DNA of 64,000 nt, taken from positions 7,495,903 through 7,559,902 of the forward strand of contig NZ_LN831776.1 of NCBI RefSeq assembly GCF_000981585.1, in the 5' to 3' direction. Positions 16,477-24,312 of this stretch are shown here, piece by piece. The notes beneath the pieces were generated by a model that saw only the letters and a list, made by a program, of their open reading frames with translations, made no database searches and had not been told where the DNA came from. Position 1 is the first letter of the stretch. Each line of letters starts with the position of its first letter. A program made the position numbers and the translations under genes. Source of the DNA: Paenibacillus riograndensis SBR5. Lineage in GTDB: Bacteria > Bacillota > Bacilli > Paenibacillales > Paenibacillaceae.

Positions 16477-17574
16477 TTACTTGGCCGCCATCTCCACAAT
16501 TTCGTTCGTGTAGGCTTCATCCGTCTTGGATGCCGTCTTGATGACGCCGAACTTCAGTGCAATGTCTGCGGTCTGCTGGAACGCCGCCGCATCGGTATAG
16601 CCCAACCTGGATGCATCGAAGCCCTCCGGCTGGATCAGCTTGGCAACCTCAGTCATCATCGTCAGCTGATGCTCACGGGTGGTGCTGCCTTCTTCTGCCA
16701 GCTTCATCACGCTGTCCACCGCCGCCTCCGGATCGGCGATCGCATCCTTCCAGCCCTTCAGGGAAGCGCGGACGAACTTGGCCGCCGTTTCCTTATTGGC
16801 TTCAAGCCATTCCTTGTTGGCGAACAGGTTGTCTTCCAGCATCGCCACCCCTTCATCGTTCATATCGATTACGTTCAGATCCTCCGCCTTGACGCCGGAT
16901 TCCAGGATGACCTGGTATTCGTTATATGTCATAGCCGATGCCGCATCGATCTCGCCGCCAAGGAACTGGTCCATTGTGAAGCCCTGCTTGGTGAAGTTCA
17001 GATCCTTGTTCGAATCCAGTTTGTATTTATCGAAGAGTGCCAGAATTTCAAACTCGTTGCCGCCCATCCAGTTGCCGACCTTCTTGCCCTTCAGGCCGGC
17101 CGGTCCGGCAATTCCCGCATCCTTCTTGGAGACCAGCACCAGTCCGCTTTTCTGGAAGATTTGCGCGATCTGCACCAGCGGCATCTCCTGCTCCTGGCTG
17201 GTCAAAAGACTTGCTACCCAGTCCACGCCGATATCCGCCGACCCGCCCGCAACCTGCTGCTCCGGCACAATATCCGGACCGCCGGGCAGAATCTCCACCT
17301 TCAGCCCTTCTTCGGCATAATAGCCTTTATCCTGCGCCAGGAAGTATCCGGCGAACTGGGCCTGCGGCACCCATTTGAGCTGCAGCTTGACGGTTACCGG
17401 ATCTGCAGCCGGTTCCGCCGCTGCCGGAGAAGCGGAAGCCTCTGCCCCAGCCGCCTCCTCAGCCGCTGGAGCTGCATTATTATTGTTGCCCCCGCAGCCT
17501 GCCAGCGAAGAAAACATCATGATTAGCGCAGCCGCCAGCAGCCCGCCGCGAAACTTGCCTTTTCTCCCGATCAT
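16477..17574 (-). CDS. NMT1/THI5-like ABC transporter substrate-binding lipoprotein
   Basis: A 365-residue lipoprotein starting at ATG 17572-17574. The signal peptide ends in LAGC, followed by an Ala/Glu-rich tether. The NMT1/THI5-like domain begins VKLQLKWVPQAQFAGYFLAQDKGYY and continues with GGSADIGVDWVASLL and KVGNWMGGNEFEILA. This group binds pyrimidine-like ligands (thiamine-precursor pyrimidine, riboflavin and related compounds) and delivers them to an SsuBC-like permease and ATPase. Given preTA-hydA nearby, a pyrimidine is the likely ligand (inference). It follows the second permease gene after 142 bases with no obvious signal in between. Confidence 0.88.
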   Translation of the reverse strand: MIGRKGKFRGGLLAAALIMMFSSLAGCGGNNNNAAPAAEEAAGAEASASPAAAEPAADPVTVKLQLKWVPQAQFAGYFLAQDKGYYAEEGLKVEILPGGPDIVPEQQVAGGSADIGVDWVASLLTSQEQEMPLVQIAQIFQKSGLVLVSKKDAGIAGPAGLKGKKVGNWMGGNEFEILALFDKYKLDSNKDLNFTKQGFTMDQFLGGEIDAASAMTYNEYQVILESGVKAEDLNVIDMNDEGVAMLEDNLFANKEWLEANKETAAKFVRASLKGWKDAIADPEAAVDSVMKLAEEGSTTREHQLTMMTEVAKLIQPEGFDASRLGYTDAAAFQQTADIALKFGVIKTASKTDEAYTNEIVEMAAK

Positions 17575-17716
17575 CAATACAATTCCCCCTACCCGAATGA
17601 GTTTTCATTTCGAAAAAAACACAGCATGGCAACCAAACATGAGACTCTATGCATACGGCCTGGGGAGGGTTCTCTTTTCCCTTCGGCACAGGGCCGGATG
17701 TAACGGATGCAGGGGG

Positions 17717-18619
17717 TCAGGCCCGCCGGGAGGAATGCCATTTGATAAACACCTTCTCCAGCCGCTCCACCATCAGATAAAAGATGACCCCGGCGATGGC
17801 CGCTAGTACGATGCAGGACCAGCCGAGCGGCATTTTGGCCACCTTGATCGAGTTGGATAGCAGGTAGCCGAGCCCCCGTGAGGAGAAAAAAAACTCCCCC
17901 ACTATGGCTCCGATCATACTCGCCGTGGTATTGATCTTGAGCGCAGTGAACACGTATGGCAGACTGTTCTGAATGCGCAGGTAACGGAATACGGCCGGCT
18001 TGCCGGCTGCGTACGAATGCATCAGATCCAGAGCCAGCGGATCAACCGCCGTCATGCCCTTGTAGGCATTAATCGCCATCGCGGCCATTGTGGCCGCTGC
18101 CACTATGGCGGCGCGGGACCCGATGCCGTCCCCGAACCACAGATTCATAATGGGGGCGAGCGCCACAATCGGCACGGCATTCAGCGCAGCCACGAGGGTA
18201 AGGCTGCCTCCGCCCCACCGGGGCCAGGCGGTTGCCGCCAGGGCGATCAGGAAGCCGCAGGCTGAACCAATCAGCATCCCCACGACCGCCTCGGCCAGTG
18301 TATATCCGGTATAAGACAGCAGCAGGCTGAAGTTATCCCGCATCGCCTCCGCGATGGCCGAGGGCAGAGGAAGCTGGTACTTTTTGAGCTCCAAAAGCTT
18401 GTGAAAAACCTGAAGCTCCCATAGGAAGAGAAACAGTACACCGGCGAGCAGGGGCAGAATCACACCGGGGTTCAGCCGCCTGAACGGCCACCGGGGGTTT
18501 TCCTTCCCGCCATTAACCGATGATTTTCCGTTGTTAGTTGACGTAAAGGATGTAGATGTGACTTCTTTGCCCGTTGAGGCCATGAAGGGTGTATCCCGCA
18601 CAGTAGTGTTGCTCTCCAT
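17717..18619 (-). CDS. ABC transporter permease (pyrimidine-type importer)
   Basis: A 300-residue permease. The ATG at 18617-18619 overlaps the previous stop by one base (TGATG) and has AAGGGGG upstream. In-frame sequence further upstream to 18922 belongs to the other permease's locus. About 55 hydrophilic N-terminal residues precede six membrane segments. The BPD coupling region SYAAGKPAVFRYLRIQNSLPYVFTALK and TASMIGAIVGEFFFSSRGLGYLL match the SsuC/TauC/ThiX class. It pairs with the second permease as a heterodimeric channel. Confidence 0.88.
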   Translation of the reverse strand: MESNTTVRDTPFMASTGKEVTSTSFTSTNNGKSSVNGGKENPRWPFRRLNPGVILPLLAGVLFLFLWELQVFHKLLELKKYQLPLPSAIAEAMRDNFSLLLSYTGYTLAEAVVGMLIGSACGFLIALAATAWPRWGGGSLTLVAALNAVPIVALAPIMNLWFGDGIGSRAAIVAAATMAAMAINAYKGMTAVDPLALDLMHSYAAGKPAVFRYLRIQNSLPYVFTALKINTTASMIGAIVGEFFFSSRGLGYLLSNSIKVAKMPLGWSCIVLAAIAGVIFYLMVERLEKVFIKWHSSRRA

Positions 18620-19428
18620 CAGCGGCTGCCCCCTTTCGGACGGAATTCCGGCTGCCATGGCGCTGCCAGGCGTTCCACCAGGCTCATCAGCCAATAGCTG
18701 GCTATTCCGAGCAAGGCGCCGACAAGCACGGTTGACCAGAACATATACGTATGGGAAGGACCGTAATAGAGATTGCGCAGCATAATGACGCCGATGCCAT
18801 GCCGTGCGCCCATAAGCTCTACGAGAATCGCACCGGTCACCGCGAGCGGTGCCGCGATCTTGAGTCCGCTGAAGAGGCCCGGCAGCGCTGCCGGAAAGCG
18901 CAGCTTCCAATATAAAGCCCAAGGCTTCGCTGCAAGAGAGCGCATCAGCTCCACTGCCGGGAGATCGACACTGCGCAGCCCGCGGAGCATATTCAGAGCG
19001 ACCGGGAAAAAGGTAATGTACCCGGAAATGATAATCCGCGACGCCTGCTCATCCCGGACAATGCCGTAGATAATCGGCGCCAGCCCCAGAATCGGAATCA
19101 TCTGCGAGGCCACCGCATACGGGAAGGCGAGCTGTTCAACCGTCTTCGACAGGCTCATCAGCACGGCCAGAAGCACTCCGGCCGCAGCGCCGATCAGAAA
19201 TCCGGCGCCGGCATTGCCGAAGGTCGCCCCGCCCTCCTTGAGCAGCGTACTGCTGTATTTCCATAAGGCTGCCGCTACTTCATGGACATAAGGCAGCTTA
19301 GACTGGGCCAGCGGTGTTTTCGCTATATGCAGCAGCCACCAGGAGACTGCCTCCCAGACTGCCAGCAGGCCGAAGATCCAGACGAACAGCGGCAGCACGC
19401 GTTCCCGCATAAACGTACGGTTCTTCAT
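18619..19428 (-). CDS. ABC transporter permease (pyrimidine-type importer)
   Basis: A 269-residue BPD-type permease with six predicted membrane segments. Its coupling region is MRSLAAKPWALYWKLRFPAALPGLFSGLK, followed by APLAVTGAILVELMGARHGIGVIML. The ATG lies 2 bases after the ATPase stop. It is paralogous to the following permease gene, and two permeases per operon are usual for this NMT1-associated class. Confidence 0.9.
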   Translation of the reverse strand: MKNRTFMRERVLPLFVWIFGLLAVWEAVSWWLLHIAKTPLAQSKLPYVHEVAAALWKYSSTLLKEGGATFGNAGAGFLIGAAAGVLLAVLMSLSKTVEQLAFPYAVASQMIPILGLAPIIYGIVRDEQASRIIISGYITFFPVALNMLRGLRSVDLPAVELMRSLAAKPWALYWKLRFPAALPGLFSGLKIAAPLAVTGAILVELMGARHGIGVIMLRNLYYGPSHTYMFWSTVLVGALLGIASYWLMSLVERLAAPWQPEFRPKGGSR

Positions 19429-19430
19429 CC

Positions 19431-20213
19431 CTACACCCCTTCGAAGCTGTCGCGGATTCGGGCGACCAGTTCAAAAAATTCCGGGCTGTTCCTCATTTCC
19501 GCTGTGCGCGGACGCGGCAGCGGAATATCCACAATGGCGGACAGCCTGCCCGGATGCGGAGACAGCACGAACACACGGTCCGAGAGAAAAATCGACTCTG
19601 GAATGCTGTGGGTTACGAAGACGATAGTACTCTGCACTTTGCTCCAAACAGCCAGCAGCTCCTCATTCAGACGTTCGCGGGTGAATTCGTCCAGCGCCGA
19701 GAAGGGTTCATCCATCAGCAGGATTTCCGGCTCCATGGACAGCGCTCTGGCGATGGCTACCCGCTGCTGCATCCCTCCACTGAGCTGCCACGGATACTTG
19801 TCCGCGAAGCCCTGCAGGCCTACGAGATCGAGCAGCTCCAGCGCTTTATCCTCACGGATGGATTTTTTCACGCCCATCAGCTCCAGGGGAAGCGTTATAT
19901 TATGCCTCACCTTCCGCCAGTCATAAAGCACCGGACTCTGGAACACGATACCGTACTTTTGGGCCAGCCGGGCTTCACGCGCACTCTTGCCGGCTACCGT
20001 AACATCTCCGCCAGTTGGCGTCAGCAGATCTGCCATCAGTCTGAGCAGTGTAGTTTTGCCGCAGCCGGACGGTCCGAGCAGGGAGACGAACTCCCCTTTG
20101 GCGATATCCAGGCTTACCTGATGCAGCGCAAGCACGTCGGCCGTGTCCGTCTGATAACGCATCTCGACGTTCTGCAGCTGTATTTCAGGAATTCTTGCCG
20201 CTGCTAATGACAT
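19431..20213 (-). CDS. ABC transporter ATP-binding protein (SsuB/TauB class)
   Basis: A 260-residue ATPase with Walker [13 protein letters not shown]-loop VFQSPVLYDW, signature [16 protein letters not shown], Walker B ILLMDEPFSALDEFTRE and switch His in FVTHSIPESI. This is the nitrate/sulfonate/pyrimidine importer subclass. It is the first gene of the importer operon, with GGGGGAG before the ATG. A perfect GlnR/TnrA-type box lies about 57 bp upstream. Confidence 0.92.
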   Translation of the reverse strand: MSLAAARIPEIQLQNVEMRYQTDTADVLALHQVSLDIAKGEFVSLLGPSGCGKTTLLRLMADLLTPTGGDVTVAGKSAREARLAQKYGIVFQSPVLYDWRKVRHNITLPLELMGVKKSIREDKALELLDLVGLQGFADKYPWQLSGGMQQRVAIARALSMEPEILLMDEPFSALDEFTRERLNEELLAVWSKVQSTIVFVTHSIPESIFLSDRVFVLSPHPGRLSAIVDIPLPRPRTAEMRNSPEFFELVARIRDSFEGV

Positions 20214-20259
20214 TCCCAGCTCCCCCTTTATTCCCGGATCGGATTTAATTTTTCTATTG

Positions 20260-20278
20260 TATGTTAATTAACATAACA
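20260..20278 (-). promoter_or_regulatory. GlnR/TnrA-type nitrogen box upstream of ABC importer
   Basis: TGTTAATTAACATAACA (20262-20278) fits TGTNA-N7-TNACA exactly and overlaps the 16-bp palindrome TATGTTAATTAACATA (20260-20275). Its centre is about 57 bp from the ATPase start. The extended match with the preT site (TGTGTTATGTTA on the - strand) exceeds the consensus. Confidence 0.7.
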
Positions 20279-20313
20279 CATTTTCGTATAAGACGATGTT
20301 TTTTCTGTTTCCA

Positions 20314-20330
20314 TGTTCGATTAACTAACA
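20314..20330 (-). promoter_or_regulatory. Degenerate second nitrogen box
   Basis: TGTTCGATTAACTAACA matches TGTNA-N7-TNACA with one mismatch (C for A at position 5). It lies 52 bp from the perfect box, about five helical turns, which would allow cooperative binding or looping. Confidence 0.4.
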
Positions 20331-20357
20331 TAGTACACTTTGCTCCGGTTGCACTCA

Positions 20358-20406
20358 CTAGACAAAAAGTAAAATGGACTCTGAGAAATTCCGGCACTTT
20401 GTCTAG
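20358..20406. promoter_or_regulatory. Wide inverted repeat CTAGACAAA...TTTGTCTAG
   Basis: CTAGACAAAAAGT (20358-20370) and ACTTTGTCTAG (20396-20406) are inverted copies with one bulged base, 25 bp apart. The half-site TAGACA/TGTCTA is the same as in the palindrome upstream of the PucR-type gene. Confidence 0.45.
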
Positions 20407-20421
20407 GTATTAAAGGATACT

Positions 20422-20610
20422 ATGAAATATATGCTTTCTAAATTTTTAAAAATTGCGACTTTTACCGATAAAGTAGGTATATATCTTCATGCTGTATACG
20501 CTGACAAACGGGATTTCACTATGTATATTTGCTACTATCTCACTAGATTTTTAATTTACAGGAGACAATCTGCCTATGCCCACAGCATATATCCGCAGAC
20601 GGAGGCTTGA
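20422..20610 (+). CDS. Doubtful small ORF (62 aa) ahead of diguanylate cyclase
   Basis: The ORF begins MKYMLSKFLKIATFTDKVGIYL four bases after an AAAGGA-like site and ends at a TGA only 3 bases before the cyclase ATG. The cyclase's own GGAGG lies in the last codons of the ORF, so translational coupling is possible. Codon use is AT-rich and unlike the surrounding genes, and no family is recognised. It may be a leader peptide or simply a chance ORF. Confidence 0.25.
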   Translation: MKYMLSKFLKIATFTDKVGIYLHAVYADKRDFTMYICYYLTRFLIYRRQSAYAHSIYPQTEA

Positions 20611-20613
20611 ACC

Positions 20614-22206
20614 ATGGGGTCCATGATTTCGAATTATATAGTTATTGTTTCAATCTCCGGTGTGCTGAGCGCTTTGCTGGCGCTTTTTGCCTACTATAAA
20701 AAAACCGATTTTGCTGGAACACGGGCCTTTATCCTCAGTTCCCTCACATCGGCCATCTATACCTTTGGCTTCGCCTTGGAGCTGTCGGGCAGCACGATGC
20801 CGGAAATCAGCTTCTGGATTAAGGTCGAGTACCTTGGGATGCCTTTTATCGCCCCCTCAAGCCTGCTGATGATTATGTATTTCGTAGGGCTGGAGCGGCT
20901 GATCCGTAAAGGGCTGGTCACCGCGCTGTATGCCATTCCCTTCATCTCTGTGCTGCTTGTATGGACTAACGATTATCATCATTTGTTCTATCAGTCGATG
21001 TATTTCCGGGAAGGAGCGCCGACACCGCTGATCGATGTGGTTATGGGTCCCTGGTATATTGTCCAGGGCAGTCTGACCTTCGGCTGCATGCTTGCCGGCA
21101 TGTGCCTGATTCTCTGGCAGTGGAACCGGATGAAGCGTGTCTACCGCAGGCAGCTGTTCACCATCTTTATCGGGCAGTTTCTCCCGGCTTTGGGCGCCTT
21201 CCTCTATTTAATGGATGTAACTCCCTATGGGATGGACCCCGTTCCGGTGATTATGAGTATAACTTCGACCCTCTATATATGGGCTATCCTGTCCAGAGGC
21301 ATGCTTACCGCCGCTCCAATCGCCCGGGAGAATCTCTTCGAGAGCATGCGCGACGGCGTGCTGGTTACGGACCTCTCCGATATGCTGGTTGATTACAACC
21401 GGGCCGCTGCGGACATGCTGCAAGATCTGGATGCCTCGGCTATCGGCAAGCCTCTGGCCCAGCTCTTTCTTCCGGCAGGCCAGGATGCGGTCGATTACGT
21501 GATGAATTCCGATCCGCTGATCAGCGAAGAACGCGAGCTGGGCTGGAATATGAACGGCGAGACCCGGTACTACCAGATTAGATCCTCTCCAGTGCAGAAG
21601 TATGGCGGGCATCAGGTGGGGCGGATGATCATGCTGATTGATGTCACGGAGCGGACGCTGCTTCAGGAAAAACTGCTCCAGCTCGCCACTGTCGACAGCC
21701 TCACCGGCATCTACAACCGGATGCATTTCATGGAGCTGAGCCGGGGATTGCTGAATGAGGCAGCCCTCAGTCTGGCGCCGGTCTCGATTATTTTGCTGGA
21801 TATTGACTTCTTCAAAAGCATCAATGACCGTTACGGCCATCACTATGGGGATATGGCGCTGCAGCATATTGTAACTGTCTGCAGCAGCCATTTGCGCGAG
21901 GGTGATATTTTCGGGCGCTACGGGGGCGAGGAATTCGTTCTCTGTCTGCCGGAAACATCCTTGAAGCAGGCTGCCCTGTTATCTGAATCGATCCGTATAG
22001 ACATTGAGCGCAGCTCTATATCTGCCATTTCGGGACCCATCCATGTCACTGCAAGCTTCGGCGTCGTGGAGGCCCGGGGCAAGAATCTTTCACTGGAAGA
22101 TCTGCTCTCCGAAGCAGACCATGCTCTGTATACTTCCAAACGCAATGGGCGCAATGCCGTTCATGTATCTAGCGGCTCCTCCATCACGCCCTTCACACCA
22201 GCGTGA
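20614..22206 (+). CDS. Membrane-bound diguanylate cyclase (7TM-PAS-GGDEF)
   Basis: A 530-residue protein with GGAGG eight bases before the ATG. The N-terminal 220 residues form about seven membrane helices of the histidine-kinase-7TM sensor type. A PAS domain (about 235-345) starts ARENLFESMRDGVLVTDLSDMLVDYN. The C-terminal GGDEF domain carries DSLTGIYNR, DIDFFKSINDRYGH and an intact active site GGEEF near residue 437. The inhibitory I-site RxxD (REGD) lies five residues before it, so the enzyme should be active and product-inhibited. It makes c-di-GMP in response to an unknown membrane signal. Confidence 0.92.
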   Translation: MGSMISNYIVIVSISGVLSALLALFAYYKKTDFAGTRAFILSSLTSAIYTFGFALELSGSTMPEISFWIKVEYLGMPFIAPSSLLMIMYFVGLERLIRKGLVTALYAIPFISVLLVWTNDYHHLFYQSMYFREGAPTPLIDVVMGPWYIVQGSLTFGCMLAGMCLILWQWNRMKRVYRRQLFTIFIGQFLPALGAFLYLMDVTPYGMDPVPVIMSITSTLYIWAILSRGMLTAAPIARENLFESMRDGVLVTDLSDMLVDYNRAAADMLQDLDASAIGKPLAQLFLPAGQDAVDYVMNSDPLISEERELGWNMNGETRYYQIRSSPVQKYGGHQVGRMIMLIDVTERTLLQEKLLQLATVDSLTGIYNRMHFMELSRGLLNEAALSLAPVSIILLDIDFFKSINDRYGHHYGDMALQHIVTVCSSHLREGDIFGRYGGEEFVLCLPETSLKQAALLSESIRIDIERSSISAISGPIHVTASFGVVEARGKNLSLEDLLSEADHALYTSKRNGRNAVHVSSGSSITPFTPA

Positions 22207-22269
22207 GCAAGCCTGCTTCGCTCCTGGTATGGGTCTTGCCATAGGGTAATCATCGTCTCCTGATAACAA

Positions 22270-22312
22270 CACAACGGCTACCCGTCCTTCATTGGACAGT
22301 GCAGCCGTTGTG
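22270..22312. terminator. Bidirectional hairpin between convergent genes
   Basis: CACAACGGCT and AGCCGTTGTG form a 10-bp stem between the cyclase and the convergent hydrolase gene. Neither side has a long U-run, so termination efficiency is uncertain. Confidence 0.5.
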
Positions 22313-22331
22313 GAATATTTGCTTCTGCCAT

Positions 22332-23186
22332 TCATTTGCTTCCGGCCATAAAATACTCCACACCCCGCAGCAAACCGGCGGGCAGCTCCTCAAGCGCCAG
22401 ATAATCCTTCAGCTCCTGCACCACACGTTCGCGGTTGTGGCCGAATACATCCACAATCCGGGCCAGCCGTTCCCACGGTGCCAGATCGGCACGGAATTCC
22501 GCCAGGCTCAACGGCAATCCATGTGATTCCACATACCACTGCGCGTTATAGCCATAGGCTAGCCCCAGCAGCTTCAAAAAGCTTGTACTGCTGTACCGGC
22601 GCGGACCGCCATATACAGAGGGTCCCAGGGCATCACCCAGAAAAAGCACATTATCCTCCCTTATGTAAAGAAAACATGAATCTGCTGAATGGTCCCCGCC
22701 AACATGGCTCAATTCACAGGTAACGCCGCCCAGATCAATAGCGATATTGCCCGAAAATACGATATCCGGCTTCATTACTGTTATCTCTCTGGCGTCTCCG
22801 TACTCCAGCCGTATATGCTGTGCACTCTCTTCGCTCAGGACCCCGGCGAGAACCAGCTCAGCTAGATCCTCATCTGACCAGCTTCGTCCGCCGAGTCCGG
22901 CAAGCGCTTCTGCCGTTCCTTCATGGGCAATAACCGGCGCCTGCCAGGCGGACAGGCCAAACGAGTGATCCCAATGCCAATGCGTCAACACCAGCAGCTC
23001 CGGCACCCTGATGCCGCGCTTGGCGAGTTCCTGGCGGAATAGCTCAGCATGCCCGGGCGAATTCCCCGCATCCATCAGCAGTGTCCGGCGATCCCCGGTG
23101 ATAGCTGCCAGCACAGGCCGGTCCGTCTCATGCTCCGCGTGCATGATCAGGATGTGCGGACTCAGTTGCTGAAATTGATGTTCCAT
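22332..23186 (-). CDS. MBL-fold metallo-hydrolase
   Basis: A 284-residue metallo-beta-lactamase-fold protein. Metal ligands are in THWHWDHSFG (HxHxDH) and later HVGGDHSADSC and ESHGLPLS. LLMDAGNSPGHAELF is the usual strand-loop before them. A hydrolase role on an unknown ester or thioester is all that can be said. GGGGGG precedes the ATG, and the gene appears to be transcribed alone. Confidence 0.85.
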   Translation of the reverse strand: MEHQFQQLSPHILIMHAEHETDRPVLAAITGDRRTLLMDAGNSPGHAELFRQELAKRGIRVPELLVLTHWHWDHSFGLSAWQAPVIAHEGTAEALAGLGGRSWSDEDLAELVLAGVLSEESAQHIRLEYGDAREITVMKPDIVFSGNIAIDLGGVTCELSHVGGDHSADSCFLYIREDNVLFLGDALGPSVYGGPRRYSSTSFLKLLGLAYGYNAQWYVESHGLPLSLAEFRADLAPWERLARIVDVFGHNRERVVQELKDYLALEELPAGLLRGVEYFMAGSK

Positions 23187-23367
23187 AAGTATTTCCCCCC
23201 GGTATTCTTACTCTATGGCAGATAAATAAAAAGTTCTGTATATCGTACATGTTGCATCAATTTCAGCCATTAATCAACCAGCCGTTGTTTGTGAACACCG
23301 GTTTTCAGTTTAATAAGAGTTAGCCGATTGATTCAAGCTCACTTTCAGCTCTAGAGGAGGAGATTCC

Positions 23368-24210
23368 ATGATCAAAATCGGGTTGACCGGCTTTGGAGAC
23401 CACGAGGAGCTTTACGGCAAAATCAAACCTGCCGAACGACTGCCTGTCTACAGCGCTCATTTTCCCATCGTGGAGATTGACAGTTCTTTTTATGCGGTAC
23501 AGCCGGTCAGGAATTACGCTAAATGGGCGGAACAGACCCCTGAAGGCTTTCAGTTCATCGTCAAGGCGTATCAGGGCATGACCGGACATCTGCGCAGCAA
23601 AAAGAATTACTTCGACACACCGGAAGAGATGTATCAGGCCTTCCATGCCTCTATCGAGCCTGTACGCTCAGCGGGAAAGCTGGCGATGGTGCTTTTTCAA
23701 TTCCCGCCCTGGTTTGACTGCACCAAGGACAATGTGGAGTTTCTGCGCGAGGCCAAAGAAAGAATACAGGATGTTCCTTCCGCGGTAGAATTCCGCAATG
23801 AATCCTGGTACAGCCCGGAAATGCGCGGCAAAACGCTGCATTTTCTGGAGCAGGAGGGCTGGATTCACACGGTGGCGGATGAGCCGCAGGCCGGTTCCGG
23901 GTCGATCCCCATCGTTCCTGTCTCCACCGGCACTGATGCAACTTATGTCCGGCTGCACGGACGCAACATCAGCGGCTGGAACCAGAGCAGCCACCCGGAT
24001 TGGCGCAAGCTGCGCTACCTGTACCGCTACAGTACCGAAGAGCTGACGGAATGGCGGGACCGGCTGCTGGAACTTGAAAAAACATGCCGCGAGCTGTATG
24101 TTGTGTTTAATAATAATTCTGGCGGAGACGCCACTGATAATGCGAAAGAGCTGCAGTCACTGCTCGGAATTGATGGCGGACTCGCTCCGCGGCAGCTGGA
24201 TTTCTTCTGA
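23368..24210 (+). CDS. DUF72 domain-containing protein
   Basis: A 280-residue TIM-barrel-like protein of the DUF72 (YecE-like) family. Landmarks are IKIGLTGFGDHEELY, PIVEIDSSFYAVQPVRNYAKWAEQTPEGFQFIVKAYQGMTGH, VLFQFPPWFDC, AVEFRNESWY, YVRLHGRN and a conserved end LYVVFNNNSGGDATDNAKEL. The biochemical function of the family is unknown. The start has AGGAGG seven bases upstream. The alpha-amylase gene follows about 100 bases later. Confidence 0.9.
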   Translation: MIKIGLTGFGDHEELYGKIKPAERLPVYSAHFPIVEIDSSFYAVQPVRNYAKWAEQTPEGFQFIVKAYQGMTGHLRSKKNYFDTPEEMYQAFHASIEPVRSAGKLAMVLFQFPPWFDCTKDNVEFLREAKERIQDVPSAVEFRNESWYSPEMRGKTLHFLEQEGWIHTVADEPQAGSGSIPIVPVSTGTDATYVRLHGRNISGWNQSSHPDWRKLRYLYRYSTEELTEWRDRLLELEKTCRELYVVFNNNSGGDATDNAKELQSLLGIDGGLAPRQLDFF

Positions 24211-24312
24211 ATCCGGGTGCTGCCTGCAGGTCTACATACCCTCTTCTACTTCTTGTTGAAGACTAAATCATATAACCTATCCATCCGTTTCATATGAAGG
24301 AGGCCACAGGAA

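Larger units (their letters stand above)
20214..20613. other. Control region between ABC importer and diguanylate cyclase
   Basis: This 400-bp AT-rich region contains a perfect and a degenerate nitrogen box, a wide inverted repeat and a doubtful small ORF (20422-20610). No confident promoter hexamers were identified. Confidence 0.55.

Noticed and set aside
20214..20420. TPP riboswitch before the NMT1-like importer
   Set aside because: The conserved CTGAGA and related core motifs are absent; protein operators explain the region better.
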